From VRUE01 sp035318745 (GTDB lineage: Bacteria > Actinomycetota > Thermoleophilia > Solirubrobacterales > 70-9): a stretch of DNA of 64,000 nucleotides. Shown in pieces: positions 9,635 through 17,749 of this stretch; position 1 is the stretch's first letter; each line of letters opens with the position of its first letter. The DNA lies in assembly GCA_035318745.1 (NCBI GenBank), contig DATHEA010000005.1:165388-229387 (forward strand), in the 5' to 3' direction. Position numbers and translations under genes: made by a program. Below the pieces are notes generated by a model. That model made no database searches. It was given only the letters and a program-made list of their open reading frames with translations, and was not told the origin of the DNA.

Positions 9635-10589
9635 CGGACTGCCGCTCCATCAGCTCGCTGGCCGCGCTTGCGGGGTCGAGCTCGCGGCGAACGACCCGCT
9701 CCAGCAGTGCCGCCGTCTCGGGGTCGGCGGCGGCCGTCGCCTCCATCCGGCGCCGCGTGCGCGAGGTCGCGATCCCCAGCACCTCGTTGCGCAGGTTGCG
9801 AGCGCGGCGCTGCTCGAGCGTGCCCTCCGCCTCGATGTGGACGCGGTGCTCGTCGATCTTCACCGCCAGCTCCTCGACGCCCTCGCCCCGCGCCGCCTCG
9901 GTGCGCAGGATCGGCACCTGCCATTCGCCGGGCTGATGCGAGAGAGCAAGCACGCCGCGGACCTCGCACACCATCGTGTCGGTCATCGGGTGGTCGGCCT
10001 TGTTGACGACGATCACGTCGGGAATCTCCATCACCCCCGCCTTCAGCGCTTGGATCGAGTCGCCGGAGCCGGGCATCAGGGCCAGCACGATCGTGTCGGC
10101 GTGGTCGACGATGTCGATCTCGGCCTGACCGACGCCGACGGTCTCGATCAAGACGTCGTCCTTGCCGGCGGCATCCATCGCCAGCGCGACCTGTAGCGCC
10201 GCCTCCGAGAGGCCGCCGAGCGCACCGCGCGAGGCCATCGAGCGGATGAAGACACCCGGATCGAGGAAGTGCTCGGAGAGGCGGATGCGGTCGCCGAGCA
10301 GGGCACCGCGGGTGAAGGGACTGGAGGGATCGATCGAGAGCACAGCGACCTGACGCTCGGCCTTGCGCAGCTCGGCGGTGAGCGCGCCGATCAGGGTGCT
10401 CTTGCCGACGCCGGGCGGTCCGGTGAAGCCGACGATCCGCGCCTTGCCGGTGCGCGGGTAGACCTCCCGCACCAGCTCCCAGCCCGCTGGGTCGTCGGAC
10501 TCGATCAGCGTTATCGCCCGCGCCAGCGCCCGTTTGTCGCCGGCGACGAGGCGCTCGGCGAGTGACGCGGATTTGGCGGCGTCGGGCAT
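9627..10589 (-). CDS. meaB: MeaB/ArgK-family GTPase, mutase chaperone
   Basis: G3E-family P-loop GTPase (320 aa) that protects and reloads adenosylcobalamin-dependent methylmalonyl-CoA mutase. Walker A GPPGVGKST is at residues 57-65, the Mg/switch residues sit in SIDPSSPFTRGALLGDRIR, IETVGVGQAEID forms Walker B, and NKAD is the guanine-specificity motif. The C-terminal arm RRRMEATAAADPE is the dimerisation segment typical of the family. The mutase itself is not in the window. It leads a run of overlapping minus-strand genes and diverges from the acyltransferase with only 17 bp between the start codons. Confidence 0.92.
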   Translation of the reverse strand: MPDAAKSASLAERLVAGDKRALARAITLIESDDPAGWELVREVYPRTGKARIVGFTGPPGVGKSTLIGALTAELRKAERQVAVLSIDPSSPFTRGALLGDRIRLSEHFLDPGVFIRSMASRGALGGLSEAALQVALAMDAAGKDDVLIETVGVGQAEIDIVDHADTIVLALMPGSGDSIQALKAGVMEIPDVIVVNKADHPMTDTMVCEVRGVLALSHQPGEWQVPILRTEAARGEGVEELAVKIDEHRVHIEAEGTLEQRRARNLRNEVLGIATSRTRRRMEATAAADPETAALLERVVRRELDPASAASELMERQSGE

Positions 10590-10606
10590 GGGCGGCGGAG
10601 TCTAAA

Positions 10607-11275
10607 GTGCGCCCCGCCGTGATTCGCTTCCTCCGTTTCTGCGCCCGTAACGGGATACTGACGCCCGGTTACGCGCTGCTGGCGCTGCGCTACCTGTGGC
10701 GCCGCTTCCTCACCCGCGCCGGCTGGCGCTGGCGCACCGACGGACTGCTCTTCCTCGGTCCCCGGCTCGAACTCGAGATTGCTCGCAAGGCGCGGGTCGA
10801 TTTCGGCCGCTTCGTCTGGATCGGCCACGGAACCAAGATCCGCTGCCATGAGGGCGTGGTCGAGATCGGCGCCAAGACCGTGATCGGACAGGAGTGCACG
10901 ATCTCCGCTTACAGGCGGGTGCGGATCGGCGAGCAGTGCGTGATCGCCGACCGGGCGATGTTCATCGACTTCGATCACGGCGTGGTCGAAGTCGAGCGAC
11001 CGATCCGCCATCAGGGCATCTATACCCGCGAGGTCGAGGTCGGCTCCAACGTCTGGATCGGCTACGGCGCCTGCATCCTGCGCGGTGTCAGCGTCGGCGA
11101 CAACTCGATCGTCGGCACCAACTCGGTCGTCACCAAGGACGTGCCTGCCAATGCCGTCGTCGCCGGCGTCCCGGCCCGAATCGTGCGGATGCGCGAAACC
11201 CCAGAGCAGCTGCGCTGGCCCGACCCGGTCGAGCCGGACCCGAAGGCCTGGACCACGCTTCCCCAGCCCGATTGA
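10607..11275 (+). CDS. hexapeptide-repeat acyltransferase
   Basis: Left-handed beta-helix O-acetyltransferase-like protein of about 222 aa. Imperfect hexapeptide repeats run from about residue 60 to 190 (VDFGRFVWIGHGTKI, IGAKTVIGQECTI, VEVGSNVWIGYGAC, VSVGDNSIVGTNSVV), ending in the standard VPANAVVAGVPARIVR. The catalytic His is probably in FIDFDHG, which forms part of the acceptor loop in maltose/galactoside acetyltransferases. GTG 10607 is used; GTG 10619 is also possible. The substrate is unknown; sugar or cell-envelope acylation is a reasonable guess. Confidence 0.85.
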   Translation: MRPAVIRFLRFCARNGILTPGYALLALRYLWRRFLTRAGWRWRTDGLLFLGPRLELEIARKARVDFGRFVWIGHGTKIRCHEGVVEIGAKTVIGQECTISAYRRVRIGEQCVIADRAMFIDFDHGVVEVERPIRHQGIYTREVEVGSNVWIGYGACILRGVSVGDNSIVGTNSVVTKDVPANAVVAGVPARIVRMRETPEQLRWPDPVEPDPKAWTTLPQPD

Positions 11276-11668
11276 TCACGGTAGCGCTGGGACCAGATCC
11301 GTCTGGGCGAAGTCGTTCCCGGTGAAAAGCAACGGGTGGTCGGCGACATGGGCCGTGGCGTAAGTCATACAGTCGCCATAGTTGAGGGCAGCCGGGTGAC
11401 GGCCCTTCCCATAGCTGATGAACGCATCGGTGGCGGCGCGGCGCTGCGCCTCGTCGAAGGCAATCACCTCAACGTCGTTGCGCTCCAAGAATTGCGCGAC
11501 GAGCGACCGGCCCGGCAAACCGGAGCGACCGATCATCACCATCTCGGCCTCCACCAAGGTCGGTGCTCCGATCGCGACCTCCGCCGCATCTGCGGTTACG
11601 TCGAGGAGTCGCTCGTGGCCCGGCTCTTCGATGATCATCGACACAACTGCCGAGCTATCGAGAATCAA
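11276..11668 (-). CDS. vapC: VapC PIN-domain toxin
   Basis: PIN-domain ribonuclease toxin (130 aa) of a type II toxin-antitoxin pair. Acidic active-site residues are readable at Asp4 (MILDSSAVV), Glu40 or Glu42 (TLVEAEMV), Asp99 (NYGDCMTYA) and Asp119 (FTGNDFAQT). The start overlaps the vapB stop by 4 bp, the usual coupled arrangement. RNA target unknown. Confidence 0.92.
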   Translation of the reverse strand: MILDSSAVVSMIIEEPGHERLLDVTADAAEVAIGAPTLVEAEMVMIGRSGLPGRSLVAQFLERNDVEVIAFDEAQRRAATDAFISYGKGRHPAALNYGDCMTYATAHVADHPLLFTGNDFAQTDLVPALP

Positions 11669-11943
11669 TACCCCTCCGGTCCATAACCAAGAATCTCTTC
11701 TCGTTCAGCCTTGGTTATCGATTTGCCTCGCAACTCATCCGGGATCTGCGGCCAGATCTCGGTCTCCATGAACCGCCGGAGATCCTGACGCCGTTTCTCT
11801 TTGCTCCCGCCTCTCTGGAACTCCAGCCGGTCGCGTTTCTCGCGCAGCGCATTACGCACGGCTCCGGTCTTGCTCTCCCCCGTGAGCTCTGCCACCTCTG
11901 CCGCCAATTTCTCGGTCTCCTGATCCTTGATGTTGAGTGCCAT
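11665..11943 (-). CDS. vapB: VapB antitoxin (Rv0623/PSK-type)
   Basis: Antitoxin of 92 aa. The N-terminal segment MALNIKDQETEKLAAEVAEL and TGESKTGAVRNALREK resemble the ribbon-helix-helix-like DNA-binding part of Rv0623-type VapB proteins. The C-terminal Trp/Pro-containing tail (TEIWPQIPDELRG) would wrap the toxin. The operon is vapB-vapC. The start codon is part of a perfect dyad, which fits autorepression by the complex. Confidence 0.88.
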   Translation of the reverse strand: MALNIKDQETEKLAAEVAELTGESKTGAVRNALREKRDRLEFQRGGSKEKRRQDLRRFMETEIWPQIPDELRGKSITKAEREEILGYGPEGY

Positions 11944-11969
11944 GGTGTAATCGTACGCCGATTACACCA
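11943..11969. promoter_or_regulatory. vapBC operator dyad
   Basis: Perfect inverted repeat with 11-bp arms (TGGTGTAATCG at 11943-11953, complement at 11959-11969) and a 5-bp centre. The left arm includes a base of the vapB start codon. On the minus strand a TACGAT -10-like hexamer lies inside it, about 7 nt before the ATG, so the message may be leaderless. Repression by VapBC is the expected role. Confidence 0.7.
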
Positions 11970-12106
11970 GTGACTTGTTGTCTGCATAGTTTATATCAGA
12001 TCCGCGCGCTATTGTCTGAGATACAATGAACCTCCATCGCAGAGACTCGGCTTCTCCCGATTGGCGGCTGTAGATCTTTCAGCTCGCAGACAAGAGAATC
12101 CCGGCG

Positions 12107-12385
12107 ATGGACGTCGCCCGACGCTTCGGCGAGAACCTGCGCCGGTGCCGGCGGCGCGCCAACCTGTCTCAGGAAGAGCTCGGCCTGCGCTCGTCGCTGC
12201 ACCGGACCGAGATCGGCCTGCTCGAGCGCGGAGCGCGTGTCCCCCGCATCGACACGCTGATCAAAATCTCCAGCGCCCTGCAGATACCGCCGGTCGAACT
12301 GATCGAAGGCATCGAGTGGACGCCAGGCAACACGACAAGCGGCAGCTTCTCGATCGCCGCCAAAGGGGATCCGCAGTCGAACTAG
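12107..12385 (+). CDS. XRE-family HTH regulator
   Basis: A 92-aa protein that is almost entirely one lambda-repressor/XRE helix-turn-helix. The sequence runs GENLRRCRRRANLSQEELGL (helices 1-2), then HRTEIGLLERGARVPRIDTLIKISSAL (recognition helix and beyond). There is a short C-terminal tail with no partner domain. It diverges from vapBC across about 160 bp and could be cytoplasmic regulator of a neighbour, but no target is evident. Such stand-alone XRE proteins are common beside toxin-antitoxin genes. Confidence 0.85.
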   Translation: MDVARRFGENLRRCRRRANLSQEELGLRSSLHRTEIGLLERGARVPRIDTLIKISSALQIPPVELIEGIEWTPGNTTSGSFSIAAKGDPQSN

Positions 12386-12424
12386 GTTCGACCCGAGGCC
12401 CACGCACCTGGACCGCGGCCGGGT

Positions 12425-13618
12425 TTAGGCGGGGCTTGGGTTGCCGGCGAGTTCGGCGTAGACCGCGGCGGTCCGCTCGGCGACGTCGCCCCAGTCGAAG
12501 CGACGCAGGTGCTCGTAGGCTTCGGCGACGAGACTCTGACCGAGCTCGTCGTCCCGCAGCACGCGGATCGCCACCTCGGCGAGGGCTTCGGGGTCATCCG
12601 AGCGAAAGCGCAGGCCGACGTCCTCACGCGGGACGACCTCGCGCAGACCTCCGGTGTCGGCGACGATGCAGGGGCATTCCGAGGCCATCGCCTCCAGTGC
12701 GACCAGCCCGAAGGGCTCATAGATCGAGGGCACCACGGTCAGGTCGGCGATCCGGTAGAGCGAGTGGAGGACGTCGTCTCCGATCCAGCCGAGGAATGTG
12801 CCGTGCTCCATCAGACCCAGCTCCTGCGCCTGGCGGTGCAGCTCCTCCTCGTGGGTTCCGGAGCCGGCGACCAGGAAGCGCGTCCCCGGCGCCTCTTCGA
12901 TCACCCGCGGCATCGCCTCCAGCGCAAGCTGGAAGCCCTTCTCGTAGACCAGGCGCCCGATCAGCAGCACCAGCTTCTCCTCCGGCGCCGCGAACTCGGC
13001 CCGCATGCGCTTCAGCTCGGCCGGGTCCTGGACCGCGAGATCGTCGGGATCGATCCCGTTGGGGATGACGCTTACCCGCTCCTCCTCGACCCCGAAGATG
13101 TCGACGATCTGCTCGCGCATGTAGTGCGAGCAGGCGATCGTGCGCTCGGAGCGGTTGGTGATCCAGCGCTCGACCCCGTGGATGTAGCTCTGCGGGTGCT
13201 TGTCGACCCAGCCCTGGTGGCGACCGTGCTCGGTGGCGTGGATCGTCGTCACCAGCGGTGCCTCGAAGCGCTTCGCCAGGTGGTCGCAGGCATTGGCGAC
13301 CAGCCAGTCGTGGCCATGCACGAGGTCGAAGCTGTAGCGGTCGCCGAGCTCGACCCCGGCGGCGAGCATGTCGGAGTTCATCCGCTCGACCCAGGCGACG
13401 AACTCGCCCAGCTCTGTGGGCCGCTGCGGCTCGCGGATGCGGTGGATGTGGACGCCACTGCGACGCTCCTCGGCCGGTGACTCCTCACCGCCGCGGGTGA
13501 GCACGTGGACCTCGACCTCGCGCTCGACCAAGGCCTCGGAGAGCTTGCGCACGTGCCGCGCCAGGCCGCCCTCGATCAGCGGCGGGTACTCCCAGGAGAG
13601 GATCAGGACGCGCGTCAT
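12425..13618 (-). CDS. GT4 glycosyltransferase (glycogen synthase-like)
   Basis: GT-B fold retaining glycosyltransferase, 397 aa. The N-terminal domain has the GGLARHVRKLSEAL loop seen in glycogen/starch synthase-like GT4 enzymes, and the active-site His region HGHDWLVANA. The C-terminal donor domain has LLIGRLVYEKGFQLALEA and the EX7E element EPFGLVALEA. It is the last gene of a three-gene set with a methyltransferase and a GH57 branching enzyme (10 bp from the latter). An alpha-glucan synthase role using a nucleotide sugar is the most likely reading. Confidence 0.87.
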   Translation of the reverse strand: MTRVLILSWEYPPLIEGGLARHVRKLSEALVEREVEVHVLTRGGEESPAEERRSGVHIHRIREPQRPTELGEFVAWVERMNSDMLAAGVELGDRYSFDLVHGHDWLVANACDHLAKRFEAPLVTTIHATEHGRHQGWVDKHPQSYIHGVERWITNRSERTIACSHYMREQIVDIFGVEEERVSVIPNGIDPDDLAVQDPAELKRMRAEFAAPEEKLVLLIGRLVYEKGFQLALEAMPRVIEEAPGTRFLVAGSGTHEEELHRQAQELGLMEHGTFLGWIGDDVLHSLYRIADLTVVPSIYEPFGLVALEAMASECPCIVADTGGLREVVPREDVGLRFRSDDPEALAEVAIRVLRDDELGQSLVAEAYEHLRRFDWGDVAERTAAVYAELAGNPSPA

Positions 13619-13628
13619 CTGCGGTGGG

Positions 13629-15041
13629 CTAGGGCTCCAGCAGGGGAGCGAGGCTCAGGTCCGGGGCTAGGGCTCGCATACGCGGGTCGCTGCTGGCGGG
13701 GGAGTCTATGGCCTCCAGCAACGCCTCGGCGTGATCGGTCACCCGGCGGAAGGGGTAGTCGCCCGCCTGGCCGCGCTTGTCGAGGAAAGCCCAGTCGCTT
13801 GCCTGAACGGCGAGCAGCTCGCGCGCCGCCCGCAGCGCGGCGGGTCCGCGCAGACCCTGCGCGAGTGCACGCAGGAGGCGCAACTCCAGGCGCCGAGCGC
13901 CCCAGGCAAGGTCGGCGACTGGTGGCGAGTCCCACGTCCGCAGGTCCTTTTCCTCGCCCCAGGTCGAGGCGGCCAGCGACCGCTCGACCGGCTCGTGCTC
14001 GGCCAGGGCCTGCGGCGCGGTGAGCAGACGGACACCCGCCGCGGCGGCCTCGGCCAGCACTTCGCGCAGCCAGATCGCGCCCTCAGACCACCAGTGCCCG
14101 AGCAGCTCGGTGTCGATCGCGAAGACGATCAGCCCGCGCCGCCCGCGCTCCCCGGCGAAGTGACGCAGCCTCGCCGCGATCGCGGCGAGGAACTCCCCCG
14201 CCTGACGGCGAGCCGCCGCCTCGGCGGCGGCCGGCTCGTAGGCCCCGCCGCCGACCTTCCAGATCCGCACCCCGCGCAGCGATTTGCCTGCGAACTGCGC
14301 GTGGGCGGGGTCGGAGGGGTAGCCCTGCAGCGACCAGAGCCACTGGATCGCCTCCCAGTCGATCGGCAACGCCACCGGGCCGGCGTCGGTGGCCAAGGGG
14401 CTCAGAGCGTCCAAGGGATCCTCGTCGTATGCGCTCTGGTCGACACAGAACCAGCGCACCCCTTGCTCGGCCAGACGATGCTCCAGCCCCGGTGCGTAGC
14501 CACACTCGGGCAGCCAGAAGCCGCCGTCCCAGCTAAAGCGGCGCCGGTGCGAGCGGATGCCGGCGTCGAGCTGCAACCGCAGCCCCGCCCGAGTCGCCAG
14601 CAGCGGCAGCACGGCGTGCGTCGCGGCAGAAGCGGCCAGTGCGATCCGCCCTTCCTCAGCCGCATCCTGGAATGGCCGCAGGGGATTCCCGCCAGCCGCG
14701 TCCAGCAACTCCAGCGCACGCCGGTAGCGCACCAGCTCCGCCTCGCAGGCGTTCCTGCACTCGGGCGCCACCTCTGGAGCATCCGCCTCCGCGGCCCCGA
14801 TCCGCCACTCGACCAGGAACTGCCGCAACCGCTCCGCCGCGCCGGCGTCCTCCAGCTGATCCGCCAACACGGGCGTCACCGTCATCGTCAGATCCCGCGC
14901 CACCTCCAACACGGGCAGGTAGGACCGGATAACAGCATCGAACAACCACTCCTCCCCGAACGGATAGGTGCCGAAGCCCTCGACGTAGGGCATGTGCGAG
15001 TGGAGGACGATCGCCAGGTCGCCGGCGCTCTCCTCAGCCAT
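13629..15041 (-). CDS. GH57 1,4-alpha-glucan branching enzyme
   Basis: Glycoside hydrolase family 57/DUF1957 protein of 470 aa that would make alpha-1,6 branches in alpha-glucan. GH57 motifs are present: HSHMPYVEG (from His14), WLPECGYAP with candidate nucleophile Glu179, and the FAIDTELLGHWWSEG block with candidate acid Asp310. The C-terminal helical region after about 390 matches the branching-enzyme subgroup. It overlaps the upstream methyltransferase by 8 bp, and the GT4 gene follows after 10 bp. Together they form a compact glucan-making module. Confidence 0.88.
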   Translation of the reverse strand: MAEESAGDLAIVLHSHMPYVEGFGTYPFGEEWLFDAVIRSYLPVLEVARDLTMTVTPVLADQLEDAGAAERLRQFLVEWRIGAAEADAPEVAPECRNACEAELVRYRRALELLDAAGGNPLRPFQDAAEEGRIALAASAATHAVLPLLATRAGLRLQLDAGIRSHRRRFSWDGGFWLPECGYAPGLEHRLAEQGVRWFCVDQSAYDEDPLDALSPLATDAGPVALPIDWEAIQWLWSLQGYPSDPAHAQFAGKSLRGVRIWKVGGGAYEPAAAEAAARRQAGEFLAAIAARLRHFAGERGRRGLIVFAIDTELLGHWWSEGAIWLREVLAEAAAAGVRLLTAPQALAEHEPVERSLAASTWGEEKDLRTWDSPPVADLAWGARRLELRLLRALAQGLRGPAALRAARELLAVQASDWAFLDKRGQAGDYPFRRVTDHAEALLEAIDSPASSDPRMRALAPDLSLAPLLEP

Positions 15042-15825
15042 GGCAGACGGTCAGGAAGTCCAGCGCCCGGTCCAGATCGTCACCACGCAGAGCGAAGTCT
15101 GAGGCGGCGATCGCTGGGGTGAAGCGATCGTAGAAGGGCTTGGTCAGTCGCAGCCCTTTGTGGACACGGTCCCAGCCAAGCCCGATCGCGATCTCGTGGA
15201 CGCGCAGCTTGCGCGCGTGGAAGAGCCCGAGCATCTCGACCCGCTCGAAGTGGTCCTCGCAGAGCGCCCGGAACTCCGCCGCCCGGTACTCGCGCACGTG
15301 CCAGGGGTTGTCGGACTTCTCCGCTCCGGGAGGCGCCAACGTCAGCAGGTTGGGGGTGGAGACGAAGGCCACGCCGCCAGGTGCCAGCATCGACTTGAAG
15401 TGCTCGAGGATCGCGCCGGCGTCCTGGACGTGCTCGATCGTCTGCAGAAAGACGACTGCGTCGCAGGGTTCGGAGAAACTCTCGACCAGGGCCCGCTCGT
15501 AGCGCAGGTTGTCGCGCAAGTAGCGCAGCCGCGCGTGCTCGTGGGCCTCCGGGTTGGCGTCGACCCCGACCACGCTCGCCGCGCTCGCGGCCAGCACGTC
15601 GGAGCCGTAGCCCTCGCCGCAGGCCATGTCGACGACCCGCCGGCCGGCGACCCGCGCCGCGATCCATTCGTAGACGGCAAGATGGCGGCGGAACCAGTAG
15701 TTCTCCTCGGCCACGTCGGGCAGCGTCCGCTCGCCGGTCAGCGGTAGCGGCGGCACCCCGGGGGGCTGATTCTCTTGGACGTACTCGCGCACTAGGGCCG
15801 GGACGCTATTGCGGCTCCACGCCAT
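15034..15825 (-). CDS. class I SAM-dependent methyltransferase
   Basis: Rossmann-fold methyltransferase, 263 aa. Motif I is VVDMACGEGYGSDVLA, followed by VVGVDANPEA (acidic end of beta-2), DAVVFLQTIEHVQD (motif IV) and LAPGGVAFVSTPN. The N-terminal segment contains GERTLP and ENYWFRRHLAVYEW, typical of methyltransferases found with envelope or glycan genes. It overlaps GH57 by 8 bp at the head of the glucan operon, so a role in modifying the glucan (for example O-methylation) is possible but unproven. Confidence 0.85.
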   Translation of the reverse strand: MAWSRNSVPALVREYVQENQPPGVPPLPLTGERTLPDVAEENYWFRRHLAVYEWIAARVAGRRVVDMACGEGYGSDVLAASAASVVGVDANPEAHEHARLRYLRDNLRYERALVESFSEPCDAVVFLQTIEHVQDAGAILEHFKSMLAPGGVAFVSTPNLLTLAPPGAEKSDNPWHVREYRAAEFRALCEDHFERVEMLGLFHARKLRVHEIAIGLGWDRVHKGLRLTKPFYDRFTPAIAASDFALRGDDLDRALDFLTVCHG

Positions 15826-15860
15826 GTGCGTTGCGCCGATCCATGTACCGTTCCCGCCCC

Positions 15861-16778
15861 ATGCCGGCCTCCCCCACCGCCACGCCCGACCACATCAAGG
15901 ACGCCAACACCCGCTACCACGACGCGGCGGCAGGCGAATACGACGCCAAGTGGGGCATCGACTTCGGTGCCACCGGGCAACGCCAGGTGCGTCAGAAGCT
16001 GGCCAAGGCACTTGGCGGCTTGGACGGGCTCGGCTTCGCCGACGGGCTGGAGATCGGCTCCGGCACCGGCTACTTCTCACTCAACCTGCTGCAGATGGGG
16101 ACGATCGAGCGGCTGACGGCAACCGACATCTCGCCAGGAATGCTGCGGCGGCTGTCCGAGACGGCCGCGGGGCTGGGGCTGGAAGCCGAGACCGTGGCGA
16201 CCGAGGCAGAGGAGTTGCCCTTCGAGGACGAGAGCTTCGACCTCGTCTTCGGCCACGCTGTCCTGCACCACATCCCCGATCTGGAGCGCGCCTTCGCGGA
16301 ATTCCGCCGCGTGCTGCGGCCGGGCGGCGCGATCGCCTTCTGCGGCGAGCCCTCCCGCTATGGCGACCGCCTGGCAGCGGCACCCAAGCGGGCGGGGATG
16401 CTCGCTGCGCCCGCCTGGCGCCGCCTGGTCGGCGCGCGCCCCCGCGCGGTGCCCGAGATGGAGCAATCGAACGGACACGCGCTCGAGGGCGAGGTCGACG
16501 TGCACGCCTTCTCCCCGGCCGACCTGCGACGGCTGCTGGGCGACAGCGGCTTCGAGCGGCAACGAGTCGGCGGTGAGGAGCTGCTCGCTAACGCCTGGGG
16601 GTGGGGACTGCGCACGGTCGAGGCAAGTGCCGAGCCGGACTCGGTCTCCTGGGGCTGGCGCCGCTTCGCCTTCAACAGCTACATAGCCCTGCAGAAAGTC
16701 GACACTCGCGTCCTGGAGCCCTACCTCCCTGCTGAGCTCTTCTACAACCTCCTGCTCTCCGGCCGCAAGCCCGCCTGA
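15861..16778 (+). CDS. class I SAM-dependent methyltransferase
   Basis: Methyltransferase of about 305 aa unrelated in detail to its divergent neighbour. Motif I is GLEIGSGTGYFSLNLLQ, then TATDISPGMLRRL, AEELPFEDESFDLVFGHAVLHHIPD (motif IV) and LRPGGAIAFCGEPSRYGDR. The C-terminal ~100 residues are an extra domain of unknown role. The ATG at 15861 is preferred; ATG 15843 or TTG 15831 would extend it slightly. Its 3' end overlaps the convergent AbiEi/DUF559-like gene by 37 bp. The substrate is unknown. Confidence 0.82.
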   Translation: MPASPTATPDHIKDANTRYHDAAAGEYDAKWGIDFGATGQRQVRQKLAKALGGLDGLGFADGLEIGSGTGYFSLNLLQMGTIERLTATDISPGMLRRLSETAAGLGLEAETVATEAEELPFEDESFDLVFGHAVLHHIPDLERAFAEFRRVLRPGGAIAFCGEPSRYGDRLAAAPKRAGMLAAPAWRRLVGARPRAVPEMEQSNGHALEGEVDVHAFSPADLRRLLGDSGFERQRVGGEELLANAWGWGLRTVEASAEPDSVSWGWRRFAFNSYIALQKVDTRVLEPYLPAELFYNLLLSGRKPA

Positions 16779-17680
16779 CGCCGGCCGAGGCGCTCGGCAA
16801 CCGTCGCCAGCGTGGCACGCACGCGGGCGGGTTCGTCGCGAATTTGAGCTTCGGAGAAGCGCAGGGTCGTCAGGCCGGCCACCGTATGCGCCTGATCGCG
16901 GCGGCCGTCGCTCGCCTGCTCGGAGGGTGTCCTGTGGTAACGCCATCCGTCCGTCTCAACCACCAGCCCGATGTGGGGCCAATAGAAGTCGACCCGGTAG
17001 CCGTTCACCCAGACCTGCGTCTCGGGGGGTGGCAGGCGCGCGGCTCTGGTCAAGGGCAGGAACCGACGCTCGAGACCGGAATCGCTGAACGTATGGCGAT
17101 CGAGCAACCGCCGAAGTCGGGCCAGGCCCGGCCGGCGCGGCAATGGGTCGAGAGCCGCTCGCAGGCTCTCCGGATCGACCAAATCAAGACGATCCGCCTC
17201 GTTGATAGCGCGTTCAAGCTGCCACTCCGGGGTGCCCGAGGCCACATCGACCAGTGTCGAGACCGGATCCGTCACCGGTATGCCCGCGACTCTTCGGCAA
17301 TGCTCCGGACCCAGATCGGAGCGTCGATGCACTTGGATTCCAGGGCGCCGCCGTGAGGCGCGCCGCGGTATGACGACGTCGATCCCAGCCGGGGTCCGCA
17401 TGAGGCCCCACAGCGCAGCGGCGCTGCCGTGACCGAGCAAAGCCTCAGGTCCGCAGCTGAGAACGGCCGCCATCCACCGCCCACGCTGGCTGACTTCGTG
17501 CCTGCCGACGACATAGACGCCCCGCCAGAGCCTGAACAGGCGCCCCTTGGCAATCCGGTGCTCTATCGAGCGGGCGTTGAACCCCAGTTCCAGGAGCTGT
17601 GACCGCGCTACCACTCCATGCTGCTTCTGGACCAAATCCCAGAGGTGCCTCGGGTCTTGTGGCAGCTTTTTCCCACCCAT
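16742..17680 (-). CDS. AbiEi-type winged helix fused to DUF559 nuclease-like domain
   Basis: A 312-aa protein in two parts. The first ~100 residues (HGVVARSQLLELGFNARSIE and RLFRLWRGVYVVG) match the N-terminal winged helix of AbiEi-like antitoxins. The C-terminal ~100 residues resemble the DUF559/Vsr-like restriction-endonuclease fold, with YRVDFYWPHIGLVVETDGW (the D...E-x-D core) followed by RRDQAHTVAGLTTLRFSE. This fusion is common in actinobacteria, often as a stand-alone gene, and its biological role is unsettled. No adjacent AbiEii nucleotidyltransferase is present, so it is not a complete AbiE pair here. Confidence 0.8.
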   Translation of the reverse strand: MGGKKLPQDPRHLWDLVQKQHGVVARSQLLELGFNARSIEHRIAKGRLFRLWRGVYVVGRHEVSQRGRWMAAVLSCGPEALLGHGSAAALWGLMRTPAGIDVVIPRRASRRRPGIQVHRRSDLGPEHCRRVAGIPVTDPVSTLVDVASGTPEWQLERAINEADRLDLVDPESLRAALDPLPRRPGLARLRRLLDRHTFSDSGLERRFLPLTRAARLPPPETQVWVNGYRVDFYWPHIGLVVETDGWRYHRTPSEQASDGRRDQAHTVAGLTTLRFSEAQIRDEPARVRATLATVAERLGRRQAGLRPESRRL

Positions 17681-17749
17681 AGGTGGTACAAGGCTGCCGC
17701 GAGCGAAATTCGCCCCCTGCGGGCCACAGGCTAAGCAGGGCGTTTTCCG

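Noticed and set aside
11276..12385. VapBC plus XRE gene as a phage-defence island
   Set aside because: No further defence genes, integrase or atypical composition are seen; it is an ordinary toxin-antitoxin pair and a small regulator.
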